A stretch of 64,000 nucleotides of DNA from Desulfuromusa sp. Lineage in GTDB: Bacteria; Desulfobacterota; Desulfuromonadia; Desulfuromonadales; Geopsychrobacteraceae. A model generated the notes under the pieces. It was not told where the DNA came from. It did not search any database and saw only the letters and a list, made by a program, of their open reading frames with translations. The position numbers and the translations under genes were made by a program. Numbering within the stretch: the stretch's first letter is position 1; the number at the start of each line of letters is the position of its first letter. Location: contig JADGEB010000008.1 in the NCBI GenBank assembly GCA_016744595.1, positions 1 through 64,000 of the forward strand, read 5' to 3'. Positions 54,119 through 63,630 of the stretch are shown one piece after another.

Positions 54119-54398
54119 TGAATGACCTCAACGCTTTATCTGCCAACCGGTTGCCAAGCGATGTAATCAAGCGTCGTTTATCAATGGGGCGCAGCTTCTT
54201 TATCTCAGCTTCTCGACGACTGGCACTACTGCGGTTATGACCGTTCTCCAAATAAACCAGGTGCTGCGGTTCACGACTGCGAAAGTATTTAGCCCCCGTC
54301 CCTGCAATATGCTGGGCAAAACGGCGCTCAATATCGGTAGTAATACCGGTATAGAGAGAATCATCTGAGCAGAGAATGATATAAACCTGCCAGTTCAT
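54111..54398 (-). CDS. GIY-YIG nuclease-domain protein
   Basis: A 95-residue single GIY-YIG domain: VYIILCSDDSLYTGIT (the GIY/YIG tyrosines), RRFAQHIAGTGAKYFRSR and the catalytic Glu region SASRREAEIKKL. ATG 54398 is preferred to 54425. YhbQ/UPF0213-like; probable DNA-repair related nuclease, not proven. Confidence 0.9.
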   Translation of the reverse strand: MNWQVYIILCSDDSLYTGITTDIERRFAQHIAGTGAKYFRSREPQHLVYLENGHNRSSASRREAEIKKLRPIDKRRLITSLGNRLADKALRSFNV

Positions 54399-54577
54399 GG
54401 TTTCACCCTGTTTCACGTCGATCACAACTTCTCCCTTTGTAGGTGTGTTCTACATGGTAACATACAAAATGATGATACCAATTACAGAACACCAGCATAT
54501 CTGCTTGCGTATTTAAATCTCCGCAACTACACTCGCCAAAGCGCCATTTCTCTGACAATACGGATAAAATAGAATTT

Positions 54578-54802
54578 ATGAGCGAACAAAAAAGCAACGA
54601 TCCACTACACGGAATAACTCTGAAACAGATCCTTGACAGCCTAGTTGAATACTATGGCTGGGAGGAATTAGGAGAACACATCGACCTCAGATGTTTCAAC
54701 AACAATCCTTCAGTGAATTCCAGCCTTAAATTCCTGCGCAGAACACCATGGGCAAGGAAAAAGGTTGAAGATTTATACCTCTCCTCAGGAAAAAGTGATT
54801 GA
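54578..54802 (+). CDS. VF530 family (DUF2132) DNA-binding protein
   Basis: A 74-residue protein; [25 protein letters not shown], recognised by NDPLHGITL and [17 protein letters not shown], is the VF530 signature (double-stranded DNA-binding fold in its structure). It is followed by RNase HI after 23 bases. Confidence 0.93.
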   Translation: MSEQKSNDPLHGITLKQILDSLVEYYGWEELGEHIDLRCFNNNPSVNSSLKFLRRTPWARKKVEDLYLSSGKSD

Positions 54803-54825
54803 TAACAAGACTTAAGGTCCTTTCT

Positions 54826-55305
54826 ATGCCTGAACTACTGCTGTTCACTGATGGAAGTGTGAACACTAAGTCAAATATTGGCTATGGGGCCTACCTTATC
54901 GTGTCGGACTCCAATCTTTCGTTGGATGAATTAAGAACGCAAGTCAAAGTGCGGCGTTTCGAACAAACATCTTCAACAAAGCTGGAATTACAAACTTTAT
55001 TATGGGCGATCAAAGATATTCAGACATCAGGGTGTAAGGTGATTATCTATACTGATTCTCAGAATATTATTGGATTACCACAAAGACGTGAGCGATTAGA
55101 ACAAAATGATTATCGTTCAAACAAAGGTAACCGCCTCAATAATTTTGAGCTATATCAGGATTTTTATCAACTGATCGATCAATTAGATTGTCAGCTAATT
55201 AAAGTACATGGCCATCAGCCAGTTAAACAAAAGAATGCTATTGATCTACTTTTTACCCTTGTGGATAGAGCTTCCAGAAAAGCATTAAGAGAAGATATTT
55301 GTTGA
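54826..55305 (+). CDS. RNase HI-type ribonuclease
   Basis: A 159-residue RNase H fold protein. The catalytic acids are visible: D in FTDGS, E in TKLEL, D in YTDSQ and D in LVDRASRKAL. HGHQPVKQKN is the C-terminal His region. ATG 54826 with AAGG upstream is chosen rather than the TTG at 54799. It removes RNA from RNA-DNA hybrids. Confidence 0.88.
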   Translation: MPELLLFTDGSVNTKSNIGYGAYLIVSDSNLSLDELRTQVKVRRFEQTSSTKLELQTLLWAIKDIQTSGCKVIIYTDSQNIIGLPQRRERLEQNDYRSNKGNRLNNFELYQDFYQLIDQLDCQLIKVHGHQPVKQKNAIDLLFTLVDRASRKALREDIC

Positions 55306-56169
55306 ATGAATAATTTTACGGACTCGCCTACATATCTATTGGCAAAAAAGAATGGTGGGAGTCTCTGTCGGCTGACGTTGGGAATGTTTATTTTTTTCGT
55401 CCTTTCGGTGTTTTTGTCCTCCTGCTCGATTCAAAAAAAGAAACCCTTTGATTTGGGTAGGTGGAACCACACAAGGATTGAACATCTATTAGCTGAGGCT
55501 AGAAATATTCCTGATCCTGGGGACAAAATCACATTCATTTCAGCTGCTTTTCTCAAAACACCCTATCTTGCCAACACCCTGATTGGGAGCACCGAAACGG
55601 CCGAAGTGTTTGTTCTCCGGCTGGATGGTGTCGATTGTTTCACCTTCCTCGACTATGTGGAGGCACTTCGCAGAGCCGACAATTTTGACGATTTTAAAGA
55701 GACCCTGCGGGAGATCCGTTACCGTAATGGGCAAGTCACTTTTTTAGACCGAAACCATTTTTTCTCTGCTTGGGGAAATGCGTTGTTTGCTCCATTGCGT
55801 GATGTGACCGCTCAGGTAGGGGGAACAGATGCTAACTGGGCACAAAAGAAATTGAACAAAAAGGCTGACGGGACACTCTATCTGCCGGGATATCCGGCAA
55901 GAAAACAGGTGATTGCTTTTATTCCAGCAGAAATCATTGACGAATCGATACTTGATCGATTGCATAACGGAGATTATGTTGGCATCTACAGCCCTATTCC
56001 AGGTCTTGATGTCTCCCATACCGGGATTGTCATCAAAAAAGCAGGCAAGATTTTCCTGCGACACGCCTCCTCCAAAAACTTCAGGAAAAGGGTAGTTGAC
56101 GATGAATTACGCTCATATCTGGGAGGAAAGAAAGGATTGGTAGTGTACCGGCCAATCATACTAAAGTGA
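55306..56169 (+). CDS. DUF1460 lipoprotein, probable amidase fold
   Basis: A 287-residue protein of the DUF1460 (NlpC/P60-like) family, with catalytic Cys in DGVDCFTFLDY and His in SHTGIVI. An internal hydrophobic segment ends LSSC, a lipobox, so it is probably anchored in the outer or inner membrane facing the periplasm. The ATG overlaps nothing; the RNase H stop abuts it. It probably cleaves peptidoglycan peptides. Confidence 0.85.
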   Translation: MNNFTDSPTYLLAKKNGGSLCRLTLGMFIFFVLSVFLSSCSIQKKKPFDLGRWNHTRIEHLLAEARNIPDPGDKITFISAAFLKTPYLANTLIGSTETAEVFVLRLDGVDCFTFLDYVEALRRADNFDDFKETLREIRYRNGQVTFLDRNHFFSAWGNALFAPLRDVTAQVGGTDANWAQKKLNKKADGTLYLPGYPARKQVIAFIPAEIIDESILDRLHNGDYVGIYSPIPGLDVSHTGIVIKKAGKIFLRHASSKNFRKRVVDDELRSYLGGKKGLVVYRPIILK

Positions 56170-56270
56170 TAACGTTACCAGCAGATCCTTTTTTGAGAAT
56201 GCATCAAGATTGAGAGGATTTTTGGTGATACCTCTTTTGAAACAGCAACCACTTATTGAGAAACGACCCT

Positions 56271-57602
56271 ATGTCATTTTCATCTTTTGGACTCTCTGAG
56301 GCCATTCTTCGTGCCATCAATGAAGTCGGATATTCCACACCAACTCCGATCCAGGTTAAGGCGATCCCCGCGGTTCTCTCCGACAGGGATGTCATGGCTG
56401 CAGCGCAAACTGGCACTGGCAAAACTGCCAGCTTTGTCCTGCCATTGTTACAACGACTTGCCAACGACGATAAAGTTAAATCAAACCATATCCGTGCACT
56501 AGTACTGACACCGACCCGTGAACTGGCGGTACAGGTTGCCGAAAGTGTTGCGACCTACGCTAAACACCTGTCGTTGAAGTCGAGTGTTGTCTACGGTGGA
56601 GTAAAAATCAATCCGCAGATGATGAAACTACGCAGTGGCGTCGATGTACTGGTAGCAACACCAGGACGGTTACTGGATCTCTTTGATCGAAATGCTGTAA
56701 AGTTTTCTCAGCTGGAGACGTTGGTTCTGGATGAGGCGGATCGGATGCTGGACATGGGCTTCAGCGACGAAATTCGCAAAATTCTTATGTTGCTACCAAA
56801 AAAGCGTCAGAATTTGCTCTTTTCAGCAACCTTTTCCGACGATATCCGCAAACTGACCAACGGTCTACTCAAGAATCCGGTGAAGATAGAAATCAGTCAA
56901 CGTAACTCTGCACCGAAAAGTGTCAAACAATGGGTTTACGAAGTCGATAAAAGTAAAAAATTTGCCCTTCTCAGCCATCTGATACGCGACAAAGACTGGT
57001 CGCAAGCACTGGTCTTCACCCGTACAAAAAACGGCGCTGACCAATTAGTTCGACATCTAAAAAGTGAAAATATCTCTGCAGTGGCAATCCATGGAGATAA
57101 GAGTCAGGGTCTACGAACTCGTGCCCTGGCCGATTTTAAAGCAAACAAAACCCGTATTTTGGTTGCCACCGATATTGCCGCACGTGGTCTCGACATCCAC
57201 GATCTGCCTCATGTAATTAATTTTGACCTACCAAAAGTTCCTGAAGATTACATTCACCGCATCGGTCGAACTGGTCGTGCCAGCTCTCAAGGGGAAGGAA
57301 TCTCTCTGGTCAGTGCCGATGAGGTCAAGCTGCTCGCCGCAATTGAAACTCTGATTCGTCAGACTTTGATCCGTGAGGTTGAGACCGGTTTTATCCCGAG
57401 CCATAAAGTCCCCTTGACCCGCCAAACCAGGGTTCGGCCGAAGAAACCGAAAAAGCCAAAGCAGGTACAAGCACGAGGGGAAAACCGGAGAGCTGGTAGT
57501 GAACAAAAACAAGAGAGCAGCAACCCACGCAGGGGAAGCAAACCACAGGACACGGGAAAAGCTAAGGTAGCAACAGCAAGCAGGAGGAAGCGGAGGCGTT
57601 GA
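56271..57602 (+). CDS. rhlE: DEAD-box RNA helicase (RhlE type)
   Basis: A 443-residue helicase: Q motif ([15 protein letters not shown]), Walker [16 protein letters not shown] written DEADRM, SAT, and motif [12 protein letters not shown] basic, Arg/Lys-rich C-terminal tail (from about residue 385) fits RhlE. ATG 56271 is chosen over TTG 56256. Confidence 0.95.
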   Translation: MSFSSFGLSEAILRAINEVGYSTPTPIQVKAIPAVLSDRDVMAAAQTGTGKTASFVLPLLQRLANDDKVKSNHIRALVLTPTRELAVQVAESVATYAKHLSLKSSVVYGGVKINPQMMKLRSGVDVLVATPGRLLDLFDRNAVKFSQLETLVLDEADRMLDMGFSDEIRKILMLLPKKRQNLLFSATFSDDIRKLTNGLLKNPVKIEISQRNSAPKSVKQWVYEVDKSKKFALLSHLIRDKDWSQALVFTRTKNGADQLVRHLKSENISAVAIHGDKSQGLRTRALADFKANKTRILVATDIAARGLDIHDLPHVINFDLPKVPEDYIHRIGRTGRASSQGEGISLVSADEVKLLAAIETLIRQTLIREVETGFIPSHKVPLTRQTRVRPKKPKKPKQVQARGENRRAGSEQKQESSNPRRGSKPQDTGKAKVATASRRKRRR

Positions 57603-57664
57603 TCTTTTACTTCCCCGACAAAACAGCATAAGATAAAACTTCATCAACTTTAAACTGAGTCAAC

Positions 57665-58177
57665 ATGTCAAATCAAAAAACATCGAATCCTGTCCCAATT
57701 TATCTGACTCCCGCCTGCGCCCAGAGATTGAGGGCTGAGCTCAAAGAAACTCTCTATCAGCTACGACCTGAGATGGTTAAAACTGCTGCCTGGGCTGCGA
57801 GTAACGGTGATCGAAGTGAAAATGCCGATTATCACTACGCCAAAAGAAAACTCAGGCAATATGACGGACGGATTCGCTTTCTGACCAAACGCCTAGAGGA
57901 TGCAACCATCGTTGACCCGGTTGAGCAGCAGAAAATTGCCAACGGCAGAGTCCTCTTCGGCTGTACCGTCACGGTTGAAAATGAAGCGGGAGAAGAGAGG
58001 GTTTTCAGTATTGTCGGCACAGATGAACTTGATCCATCGCGCGGTTACGTGAGTTGGGTATCCCCCATTGGCCGAGCCCTGCTGGGTTCATCAGTTGGTG
58101 AACTAATCTCGTTCGCAACTCCCGGTGGACAAACAGAATTTGAGATTGTCAAGGTCACCTACAAGGCTCTTGAGTAA
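57665..58177 (+). CDS. greB: Transcript cleavage factor GreB
   Basis: A 170-residue Gre factor that rescues backtracked RNA polymerase. The N-terminal coiled coil carries the tip acids in GDRSENADYHYAKRKL, and the C-terminal domain ends GGQTEFEIVKVTYK. GreB is indicated by the length and basic patch. 14 bases upstream of the small gene at 58192. Confidence 0.94.
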   Translation: MSNQKTSNPVPIYLTPACAQRLRAELKETLYQLRPEMVKTAAWAASNGDRSENADYHYAKRKLRQYDGRIRFLTKRLEDATIVDPVEQQKIANGRVLFGCTVTVENEAGEERVFSIVGTDELDPSRGYVSWVSPIGRALLGSSVGELISFATPGGQTEFEIVKVTYKALE

Positions 58178-58191
58178 ACAGGAGAAAAAAT

Positions 58192-58398
58192 ATGGAGCTC
58201 GACTTGAAGAAACTGAGCAACCTGGTTAATAAGAGATTAGACAAAATTGAACAGAGTGTTGCTGGAACCGGCTACCTGCCCAAAACAGTCATCGGTGTCG
58301 GCACTTTTTTACTCGACAATGAAGGTAACATCGATCTACTAACCACAAAGCAAAAAGTCACCTTTGACAGGTTTCTTAAACCGCTGCTGGAAAATTAA
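58192..58398 (+). CDS. Conserved small protein of unknown function
   Basis: A 68-residue soluble protein with SD AGGAG and no motif that I know (MELDLKKLSNLVNKRLDKIE, then GYLPKTVIGVGTFLL). It sits between greB and arfB with gaps of 14 bases each, so it is likely cotranscribed and perhaps ribosome- or polymerase-related. Confidence 0.7.
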   Translation: MELDLKKLSNLVNKRLDKIEQSVAGTGYLPKTVIGVGTFLLDNEGNIDLLTTKQKVTFDRFLKPLLEN

Positions 58399-58412
58399 TC
58401 TGGAGCACCAGA

Positions 58413-58832
58413 ATGGAAGACCTGAAGATCTCAAACAATATTATTATTCCTAAACAAGAGATTGAGCTGACTGCCATCCGTGCACAAGGAGCCGGAGGGC
58501 AAAATGTCAATAAAGTTGCAACCAGTATTCACCTCCGCTTTGATATCCAAAACTCCTCACTGCCAGAATATATGAAACTTCGGTTACAACATCTTTCTGA
58601 TCATCGAATCAACAAAGATGGCGTTATTATCATCAAATCACAACAAACCCGCAGCCAGGAACAAAATCGAGCTAATGCACTGCTCATACTACAGGCATTG
58701 ATTCAATCTGCCATGGTTATGCAAAAGCTGCGAAAAAGAACCCGCCCAAGTAAAACTTCACTCAAAAAAAGAACCGACAAAAAAAAGATCCGTGGAAAGG
58801 TAAAAGAGCTACGACAGAAAGTTACCCACTGA
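58413..58832 (+). CDS. arfB: Alternative ribosome-rescue factor ArfB
   Basis: A 139-residue peptidyl-tRNA hydrolase that frees ribosomes stalled at mRNA ends. The GGQ-containing loop is AQGAGGQNVNKVATS, and the basic C-terminal tail (KRTDKKKIRGKVKELRQK) is the part that enters the mRNA channel in known ArfB. It lacks the RF1/RF2 codon-recognition domains. Confidence 0.95.
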   Translation: MEDLKISNNIIIPKQEIELTAIRAQGAGGQNVNKVATSIHLRFDIQNSSLPEYMKLRLQHLSDHRINKDGVIIIKSQQTRSQEQNRANALLILQALIQSAMVMQKLRKRTRPSKTSLKKRTDKKKIRGKVKELRQKVTH

Positions 58833-58908
58833 TGGCTTCTCTCCTTGCCACACTTTCTTAAATAATATAAATTATCAGAATCTATTAATATGAGTGGGTT
58901 GTGGACAA

Positions 58909-60900
58909 ATGACTCAAGTAAACTATCTGATCATTGAGCAGCAGCAGAAACCACCTGAAAATTTACCCGAGATCCTGCAAGAGCTGTCACAGAAGTTTCA
59001 GCTTGACATCTATCAGTGCCGCCAGCGCTTGACCGGACGTGGCTTATCTCTATTGACAAAAGGCAAACGTGAAACACTGGAAAAGATTTCAGAGTTTCTG
59101 CAAAGCACTGCCTTTATTCACTGGCTGGTAAAGCCATCCAAATCCGGATTTGTCCCTCTCAGGGTTCGCAATCTAAAAATCAGTTCTGGTTGCATCAACT
59201 TTGGTTGTCAGAAAAAAGAAATTGTTTTCTCAAAAGGGGCGACAATTCTGGCCATTTTTGCCGAGACAACCGGAGAGCTGGCTGACAAAAGTGTTAAACA
59301 GCTCCTCTCCAGTCACGCCTACCGTGGCCGAGATGACATTCGCCACCTGGAAGAGAGTAAAATTCACCAGGTTATCCTGCAAGGAAAACCGGTTCTTGAC
59401 CTTTATCTTCTAGATGACAATAAGCAGGTCAGAGATGCCGTGCGCATTTTCCCAGGAAAATTTGACCCCAAAGGATTGGGAGAACGTGCAACTCTCAGCA
59501 GCAAACAAAATCTGCAAGTAATCCTCAAACTGGCCGAGGAATATGCCGGAGAATTTCATTTACAAACGGACTTTGGCCTGTCTAACCTTCCCGGCTGTAC
59601 TCTTCGACAAGATGATCTGGATAATCCAGAAACCCAACGACAGAATCTTCTCAGCTTGGCTCGATACGGTTGGTTGATGGCCGATCTGATAAAATCAGAA
59701 CCCATAAAGCCATCACAACAAAATGGTGAGAATGACCTGAGCGGAGCAGTCACAGCGGCCATACTAACGCAAAATCCGGCATTCGCTGCCGAAGGACAAT
59801 TGGATAAAATCCTTCCTATAGCCAACGAAATCAGCGCCGAGATCGACAAAGCAGCAAACCATAAAAAGAAAACCTCCAGCCAAACACCAGAAGCTGCTGA
59901 GGCAGGACTCCCCTCCCCCCCTCCAGCAAAATCTGGAGCGGGTTGGTCTAGACCAGGTTTCTGGTTTGGTGGAGCAGGAGCAACACTTTTTATACTCTTT
60001 ATCGGTCTTTCTGAAATAAATGACGGGATATTCCTAAGTAAATTAGCACATTACACTTTTGCGTCAGGAGCACTTCCCTTTGCCATAGCTATGCTGATGT
60101 TCTGGTATGCTTTCTATTTTCTACGCATGAAACGACAGATGGAAAACACCCCGACCAGCAAAGTTCGATCGGTCGCTATGGGAATGGTTGAAGTCAAAGG
60201 GCAGGCAATTCGTAGTCATGCCCTGATTTCGCCCATGTCAAACACCCCTTGTGTCTTTTATAGGCTGACAAAGTACCGCAGAGATCGAAACAATCAGTGG
60301 CGAATCAGCAGTGTCAGCAGCAGTGATAATGTTCCATTTCTTCTGGAAGATGAAACCGGTCGGGTTGAAATTAATCCGGCAGGATGCCGAGTCAGTGCCG
60401 GATCAAAACAAGAAGGGATTCCTGGACAAGTTGGATTGATGCGGCTTGGTGACGACAGCAATAACAAATGGGTCGAAGAAGTTATTGTTGATGGCACCCT
60501 CCTTTATGTTCTTGGTTTCGCCTCAGTCAGGCACGCTAAAGGTTCCGGCCTGACAGAAAAGAAAATGGAAGCGTTACGCGAATTGAAGAGGAACCCACAA
60601 AACCTGCAACAATTTGACCATGATGGAGACGGAAAAATCAGCGCAGATGAGTGGGACGATGCTCGATCTGCCGTTGAGAATAAGGTTATGCGAGACTCGT
60701 TACAAAATAAGCAGCAGCGCAAAAAGCAGGAAGAACACATTGTCATCGGCAAAAAAAAGGGGCGTCCCCTGATCATTACCGAAACTCACTCGGAGGAACA
60801 TCTGACAACCCGTTACCTTTATTACAGCATCCCCCTGTTCTTCGCAGCCGCAACTGCAACGGGTGGAGCAATCTATTTATTGCTAAACTACTTAAAATAA
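58909..60900 (+). CDS. Membrane protein with GIDE domain and EF-hand
   Basis: About 663 residues. An N-terminal region (about 1-330) of unknown fold is followed by a Pro-rich linker, two helices (about 350-367 and 388-407), a GIDE-like domain (about 425-545: GMVEVKGQA, ISPMSNTPCVFYR, DNVPFLLEDETGRVEI), a canonical EF-hand calcium loop (DHDGDGKISADE, about 570-581) and a C-terminal helix (about 637-660). ATG 58909 is preferred to GTG 58894. It precedes lemA by 32 bases, matching the known co-occurrence of GIDE-type proteins with LemA. Confidence 0.75.
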   Translation: MTQVNYLIIEQQQKPPENLPEILQELSQKFQLDIYQCRQRLTGRGLSLLTKGKRETLEKISEFLQSTAFIHWLVKPSKSGFVPLRVRNLKISSGCINFGCQKKEIVFSKGATILAIFAETTGELADKSVKQLLSSHAYRGRDDIRHLEESKIHQVILQGKPVLDLYLLDDNKQVRDAVRIFPGKFDPKGLGERATLSSKQNLQVILKLAEEYAGEFHLQTDFGLSNLPGCTLRQDDLDNPETQRQNLLSLARYGWLMADLIKSEPIKPSQQNGENDLSGAVTAAILTQNPAFAAEGQLDKILPIANEISAEIDKAANHKKKTSSQTPEAAEAGLPSPPPAKSGAGWSRPGFWFGGAGATLFILFIGLSEINDGIFLSKLAHYTFASGALPFAIAMLMFWYAFYFLRMKRQMENTPTSKVRSVAMGMVEVKGQAIRSHALISPMSNTPCVFYRLTKYRRDRNNQWRISSVSSSDNVPFLLEDETGRVEINPAGCRVSAGSKQEGIPGQVGLMRLGDDSNNKWVEEVIVDGTLLYVLGFASVRHAKGSGLTEKKMEALRELKRNPQNLQQFDHDGDGKISADEWDDARSAVENKVMRDSLQNKQQRKKQEEHIVIGKKKGRPLIITETHSEEHLTTRYLYYSIPLFFAAATATGGAIYLLLNYLK

Positions 60901-60932
60901 CCACAGGCAAAAACTCGGAGAAGGAGACACTT

Positions 60933-61502
60933 ATGGGCGGCTTGATCACACTTGGAATCATTTTATTCTCATTGATCGGACTCATCATTTACACAGTTAT
61001 CATCTATAACGGCTTTGTTGCACTGAAGAATAATATCGATCAGAATTGGAGCAACATAGATGTTCTCCTCAAGCAGCGTTACGATGAACTTCCAAAACTG
61101 ATCAAGGTCTGCGAAGGCTATATGCAGCATGAGCAAAAAACTCTGGAGGCAGTTGTCAAAGCCCGTTCGATGGTTAATTCAGCCCAGAGCGAAGACCAAA
61201 AGCTGCACGCACAAAATACGCTAACCGATACGCTAAAATCACTGTTTATGGTCGTAGAACGCTACCCCGATCTAAAGGCCGATGCTGGATTCAGACAACT
61301 CAGCAACCGGATATCTGAACTTGAAGATCAGATCGCTGACCGGCGTGAGCTATACAACGCCTCAGTCACCATCTACAACACCCGACTGGAGCAGTTTCCT
61401 GATATAGTTATTGCCAAGACCTTCAACTTTAACAATCGAGCTCTATGGAAAGTCGACCCTGCACACCGGGAAGATGTTGAAGTCAACTTTCAACACAACT
61501 AA
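60933..61502 (+). CDS. lemA: LemA family protein
   Basis: A 189-residue protein with an N-terminal transmembrane helix and a coiled-coil domain: NGFVALKNNIDQNWSNIDVLLKQRYDELPKL is recognised from NNIDQNWSNIDVLLKQRYDE, and the ending NTRLEQFPDIVIAKTFNF is typical. Function unknown; a partner of the GIDE/EF-hand protein upstream is likely. SD GGAGAAGG. Confidence 0.93.
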   Translation: MGGLITLGIILFSLIGLIIYTVIIYNGFVALKNNIDQNWSNIDVLLKQRYDELPKLIKVCEGYMQHEQKTLEAVVKARSMVNSAQSEDQKLHAQNTLTDTLKSLFMVVERYPDLKADAGFRQLSNRISELEDQIADRRELYNASVTIYNTRLEQFPDIVIAKTFNFNNRALWKVDPAHREDVEVNFQHN

Positions 61503-61671
61503 TGTGCCTCTGAGGGGTCTGAGTGACTCCGTCCTCTCTTTCTGTTTAGATTTTGCTGGATAATTCTTCAGTAATTCAAATGTAAAAAAAGTTAAATTTT
61601 CCACTATCAACTGTCGATAAATAGGATGCGACTTGAGGCTTTTGTAAAACTCAACAAAGGAAATCTTGTTC

Positions 61672-62175
61672 ATGGCGCTTAATTACTATCGACTTCTCGG
61701 CGTCCCTCCTGATACCGGGCAACGACGGATCAAGTCTGCATACCGCAGCCTTGCCAAACGTTTCCATCCAGATCGCAACAGTGGATCAGAAACAGCAGCC
61801 GAGCTGTTCCGTCAGGTTAATCACGCCTACCGGGTGCTTTCAAATCCTCAACTTCGCGCACACTACGATCTGAAGCTCTCCCGGGAAGAAAATCAGTCAG
61901 CAACAACAACAAAAGCTCCCCAGCGTGATCCGCAGCAGAAGTTCAACAACTTTGTCAAATCGCTACTTGACGCCCTGTTCGGCTCGATGGATGCACAAAC
62001 CGACCTCCCTACAAAAAAACAACACCAGAGAGCAAAGAATAAAACGGGAAAAGTTGGAAAACCTGCCTTTAATTTTCACTACAATTTGGCAATGGAAAAA
62101 AACAAAACACCCTATGTCCGCGACAAAGATGGCATCATCAGAAAAGTACCACGACAAAATCAAGGTAGACAGTAA
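61672..62175 (+). CDS. J-domain protein
   Basis: A 167-residue DnaJ-domain protein. The J domain (about 3-70) has the HPD motif in RFHPDRNSG; the rest is a basic, low-complexity linker and a short C-terminal segment (KTPYVRDKDGIIRKVPR). No zinc-finger or DnaJ C-terminal domain, so it is a specialised Hsp70 co-chaperone. ATG 61672 is preferred to TTG 61666. Confidence 0.88.
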   Translation: MALNYYRLLGVPPDTGQRRIKSAYRSLAKRFHPDRNSGSETAAELFRQVNHAYRVLSNPQLRAHYDLKLSREENQSATTTKAPQRDPQQKFNNFVKSLLDALFGSMDAQTDLPTKKQHQRAKNKTGKVGKPAFNFHYNLAMEKNKTPYVRDKDGIIRKVPRQNQGRQ

Positions 62176-62249
62176 ACCCACCGATACGGATTCATGTTTG
62201 ATCCAAAATTCAAACATTCCTCTTGAAGCCCTTTTCTGACTCATCACCC

Positions 62250-62287
62250 CTAGCAGCCAGTCCATTGATTTCCCGACAAACTGCTAG
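62250..62287. repeat. REP-like palindromic element
   Basis: CTAGCAG (62250-62256) and CTGCTAG (62281-62287) flank 24 bases. The first 20 bases recur at 46324-46343, and the complement of its right half resembles 53827-53850. Probably a dispersed intergenic repeat. Confidence 0.65.
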
Positions 62288-62377
62288 AATTGATCTCCAG
62301 ATAATCCTCTGTTTGATGTTTCGGCTTGATACGAGTATCATTCAACATTGCTTTATTAGAGAAAGAAGGAGAACCTA

Positions 62378-62566
62378 ATGACTGATAACGTCGGCACACT
62401 AAAAATGTGTGAACTAAGAGCCAAAGGGCTTATGGAAGAAATAGACAACCGCTCAACTAATCCAACAGTTGTTTGCGGTAAATGCGGTGCAAAGGCTGAC
62501 AAGCCAGAAGATTTGCATAACCCGCGCCCGCTAATGAAAAAGAAACTCGACAATTTTTGGAGTTGA
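62378..62566 (+). CDS. Small zinc-ribbon-like protein
   Basis: A 62-residue protein with SD AGAAGGAG. It contains CGKCGAKAD and one other Cys (KMCEL), which could bind metal, perhaps as a dimer. No family recognised. It precedes the PaaI-type thioesterase by six bases, so they are cotranscribed. Confidence 0.7.
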   Translation: MTDNVGTLKMCELRAKGLMEEIDNRSTNPTVVCGKCGAKADKPEDLHNPRPLMKKKLDNFWS

Positions 62567-62572
62567 AAAAAT

Positions 62573-63007
62573 ATGCAGAATATTTTGGATTTTTTTTCTA
62601 AGAATGATCACTTTGCCCGTCATTGCGGAATTAAACTTCTGGAGGTCAAATCAGGCTGGGCCAGAACCGAGATGGAAATCCAGCCATATCATATGAACGG
62701 GGCAAAAACAGTTCATGGTGGTGCTATTTTCACTATGGCAGACTTCACTTTTGCGGCGGCCGCAAATAGCCAGGGGCAGTTAGCATTGGCAATAGATACC
62801 TCCATCTCTTTTTTTAAGCCAACCTATGGCGGAACAACTCTTTATGCAGAAGCAGAAGAACTTTCCAGCAATCGACGACTTGGTTATTATCAGGTTAAAA
62901 TCACCGACAATAATCAGCAACTGGTCGCTCAATTTCAGGGAACCGCATATCGCAAAAAAGAGTCTTTATTCCAGAAACAGCCGATAATAGAAAATCCATT
63001 ACGATAG
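62573..63007 (+). CDS. PaaI-type hot-dog thioesterase
   Basis: A 144-residue hot-dog-fold thioesterase: VHGGAIFTMADFTFA carries the conserved catalytic region of the PaaI group. It hydrolyses an acyl- or aryl-CoA; substrate unknown. Confidence 0.9.
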   Translation: MQNILDFFSKNDHFARHCGIKLLEVKSGWARTEMEIQPYHMNGAKTVHGGAIFTMADFTFAAAANSQGQLALAIDTSISFFKPTYGGTTLYAEAEELSSNRRLGYYQVKITDNNQQLVAQFQGTAYRKKESLFQKQPIIENPLR

Positions 63008-63046
63008 ACACAGCATCATCTATCCCCTTAAAGGAGTTCTACAGAA

Positions 63047-63610
63047 ATGATTAATGCCAATGACCTGCGACGCGGGATTGTGTTTCAACTCGACTCTGCT
63101 CCCTGTATCGTTATTGATGTCAGTTTTCAATCCCCGACAGCACGCGGGGGCAACACTCTGGTCAAAACAAAATACCGCAACCTGATAACCGGACAAGTTT
63201 TAAACAGTTCATTTAAATCGGGAGACCGTATGGATGAAGCTGATTTTGTTCGTCGAAAGGGACAGTTTCTTTATGCTTCTGGTGATCAGGGAGTATTTAT
63301 GGATCAGGAAAACTATGAACAGTACGAAATCAGCGGTGAACTTTATGATGAAATCAAAGGCTATCTTTTGGAAAGTGGTGAAGTGACTCTGGGCGTGTTT
63401 AATGATCAGGTTGTCACCCTTGAACTTCCACAAGTTGTTGAGTTGACGGTCACGGAAACGGCTCCAGCAATCAAAAATGCGACCGCAACCGCGCAGACGA
63501 AAGAAGCAATTCTGGAGACCGGCATTTCTCTCCAAGTTCCTGGATATCTGGTCGAGGGAGAAAAAATTAAAGTCGATACGCGGGAATGTCGCTTTGTGTC
63601 CCGCGCCTGA
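63047..63610 (+). CDS. EF-P paralogue EfpL (YeiP)-like
   Basis: A 187-residue three-domain EF-P family protein. The tip loop reads SPTARGGNTLVK, resembling YeiP/EfpL (SPTARGAATLYK) and not the PGKGxA loop of canonical EF-P; the tip residue is Arg instead of Lys. The ETAPAIKNATATAQTKEA segment also matches YeiP. It should ease stalling on proline-type motifs. SD AAAGGAG. Confidence 0.85.
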   Translation: MINANDLRRGIVFQLDSAPCIVIDVSFQSPTARGGNTLVKTKYRNLITGQVLNSSFKSGDRMDEADFVRRKGQFLYASGDQGVFMDQENYEQYEISGELYDEIKGYLLESGEVTLGVFNDQVVTLELPQVVELTVTETAPAIKNATATAQTKEAILETGISLQVPGYLVEGEKIKVDTRECRFVSRA

Positions 63611-63630
63611 CAGTAGGATTAGAAAAAACG

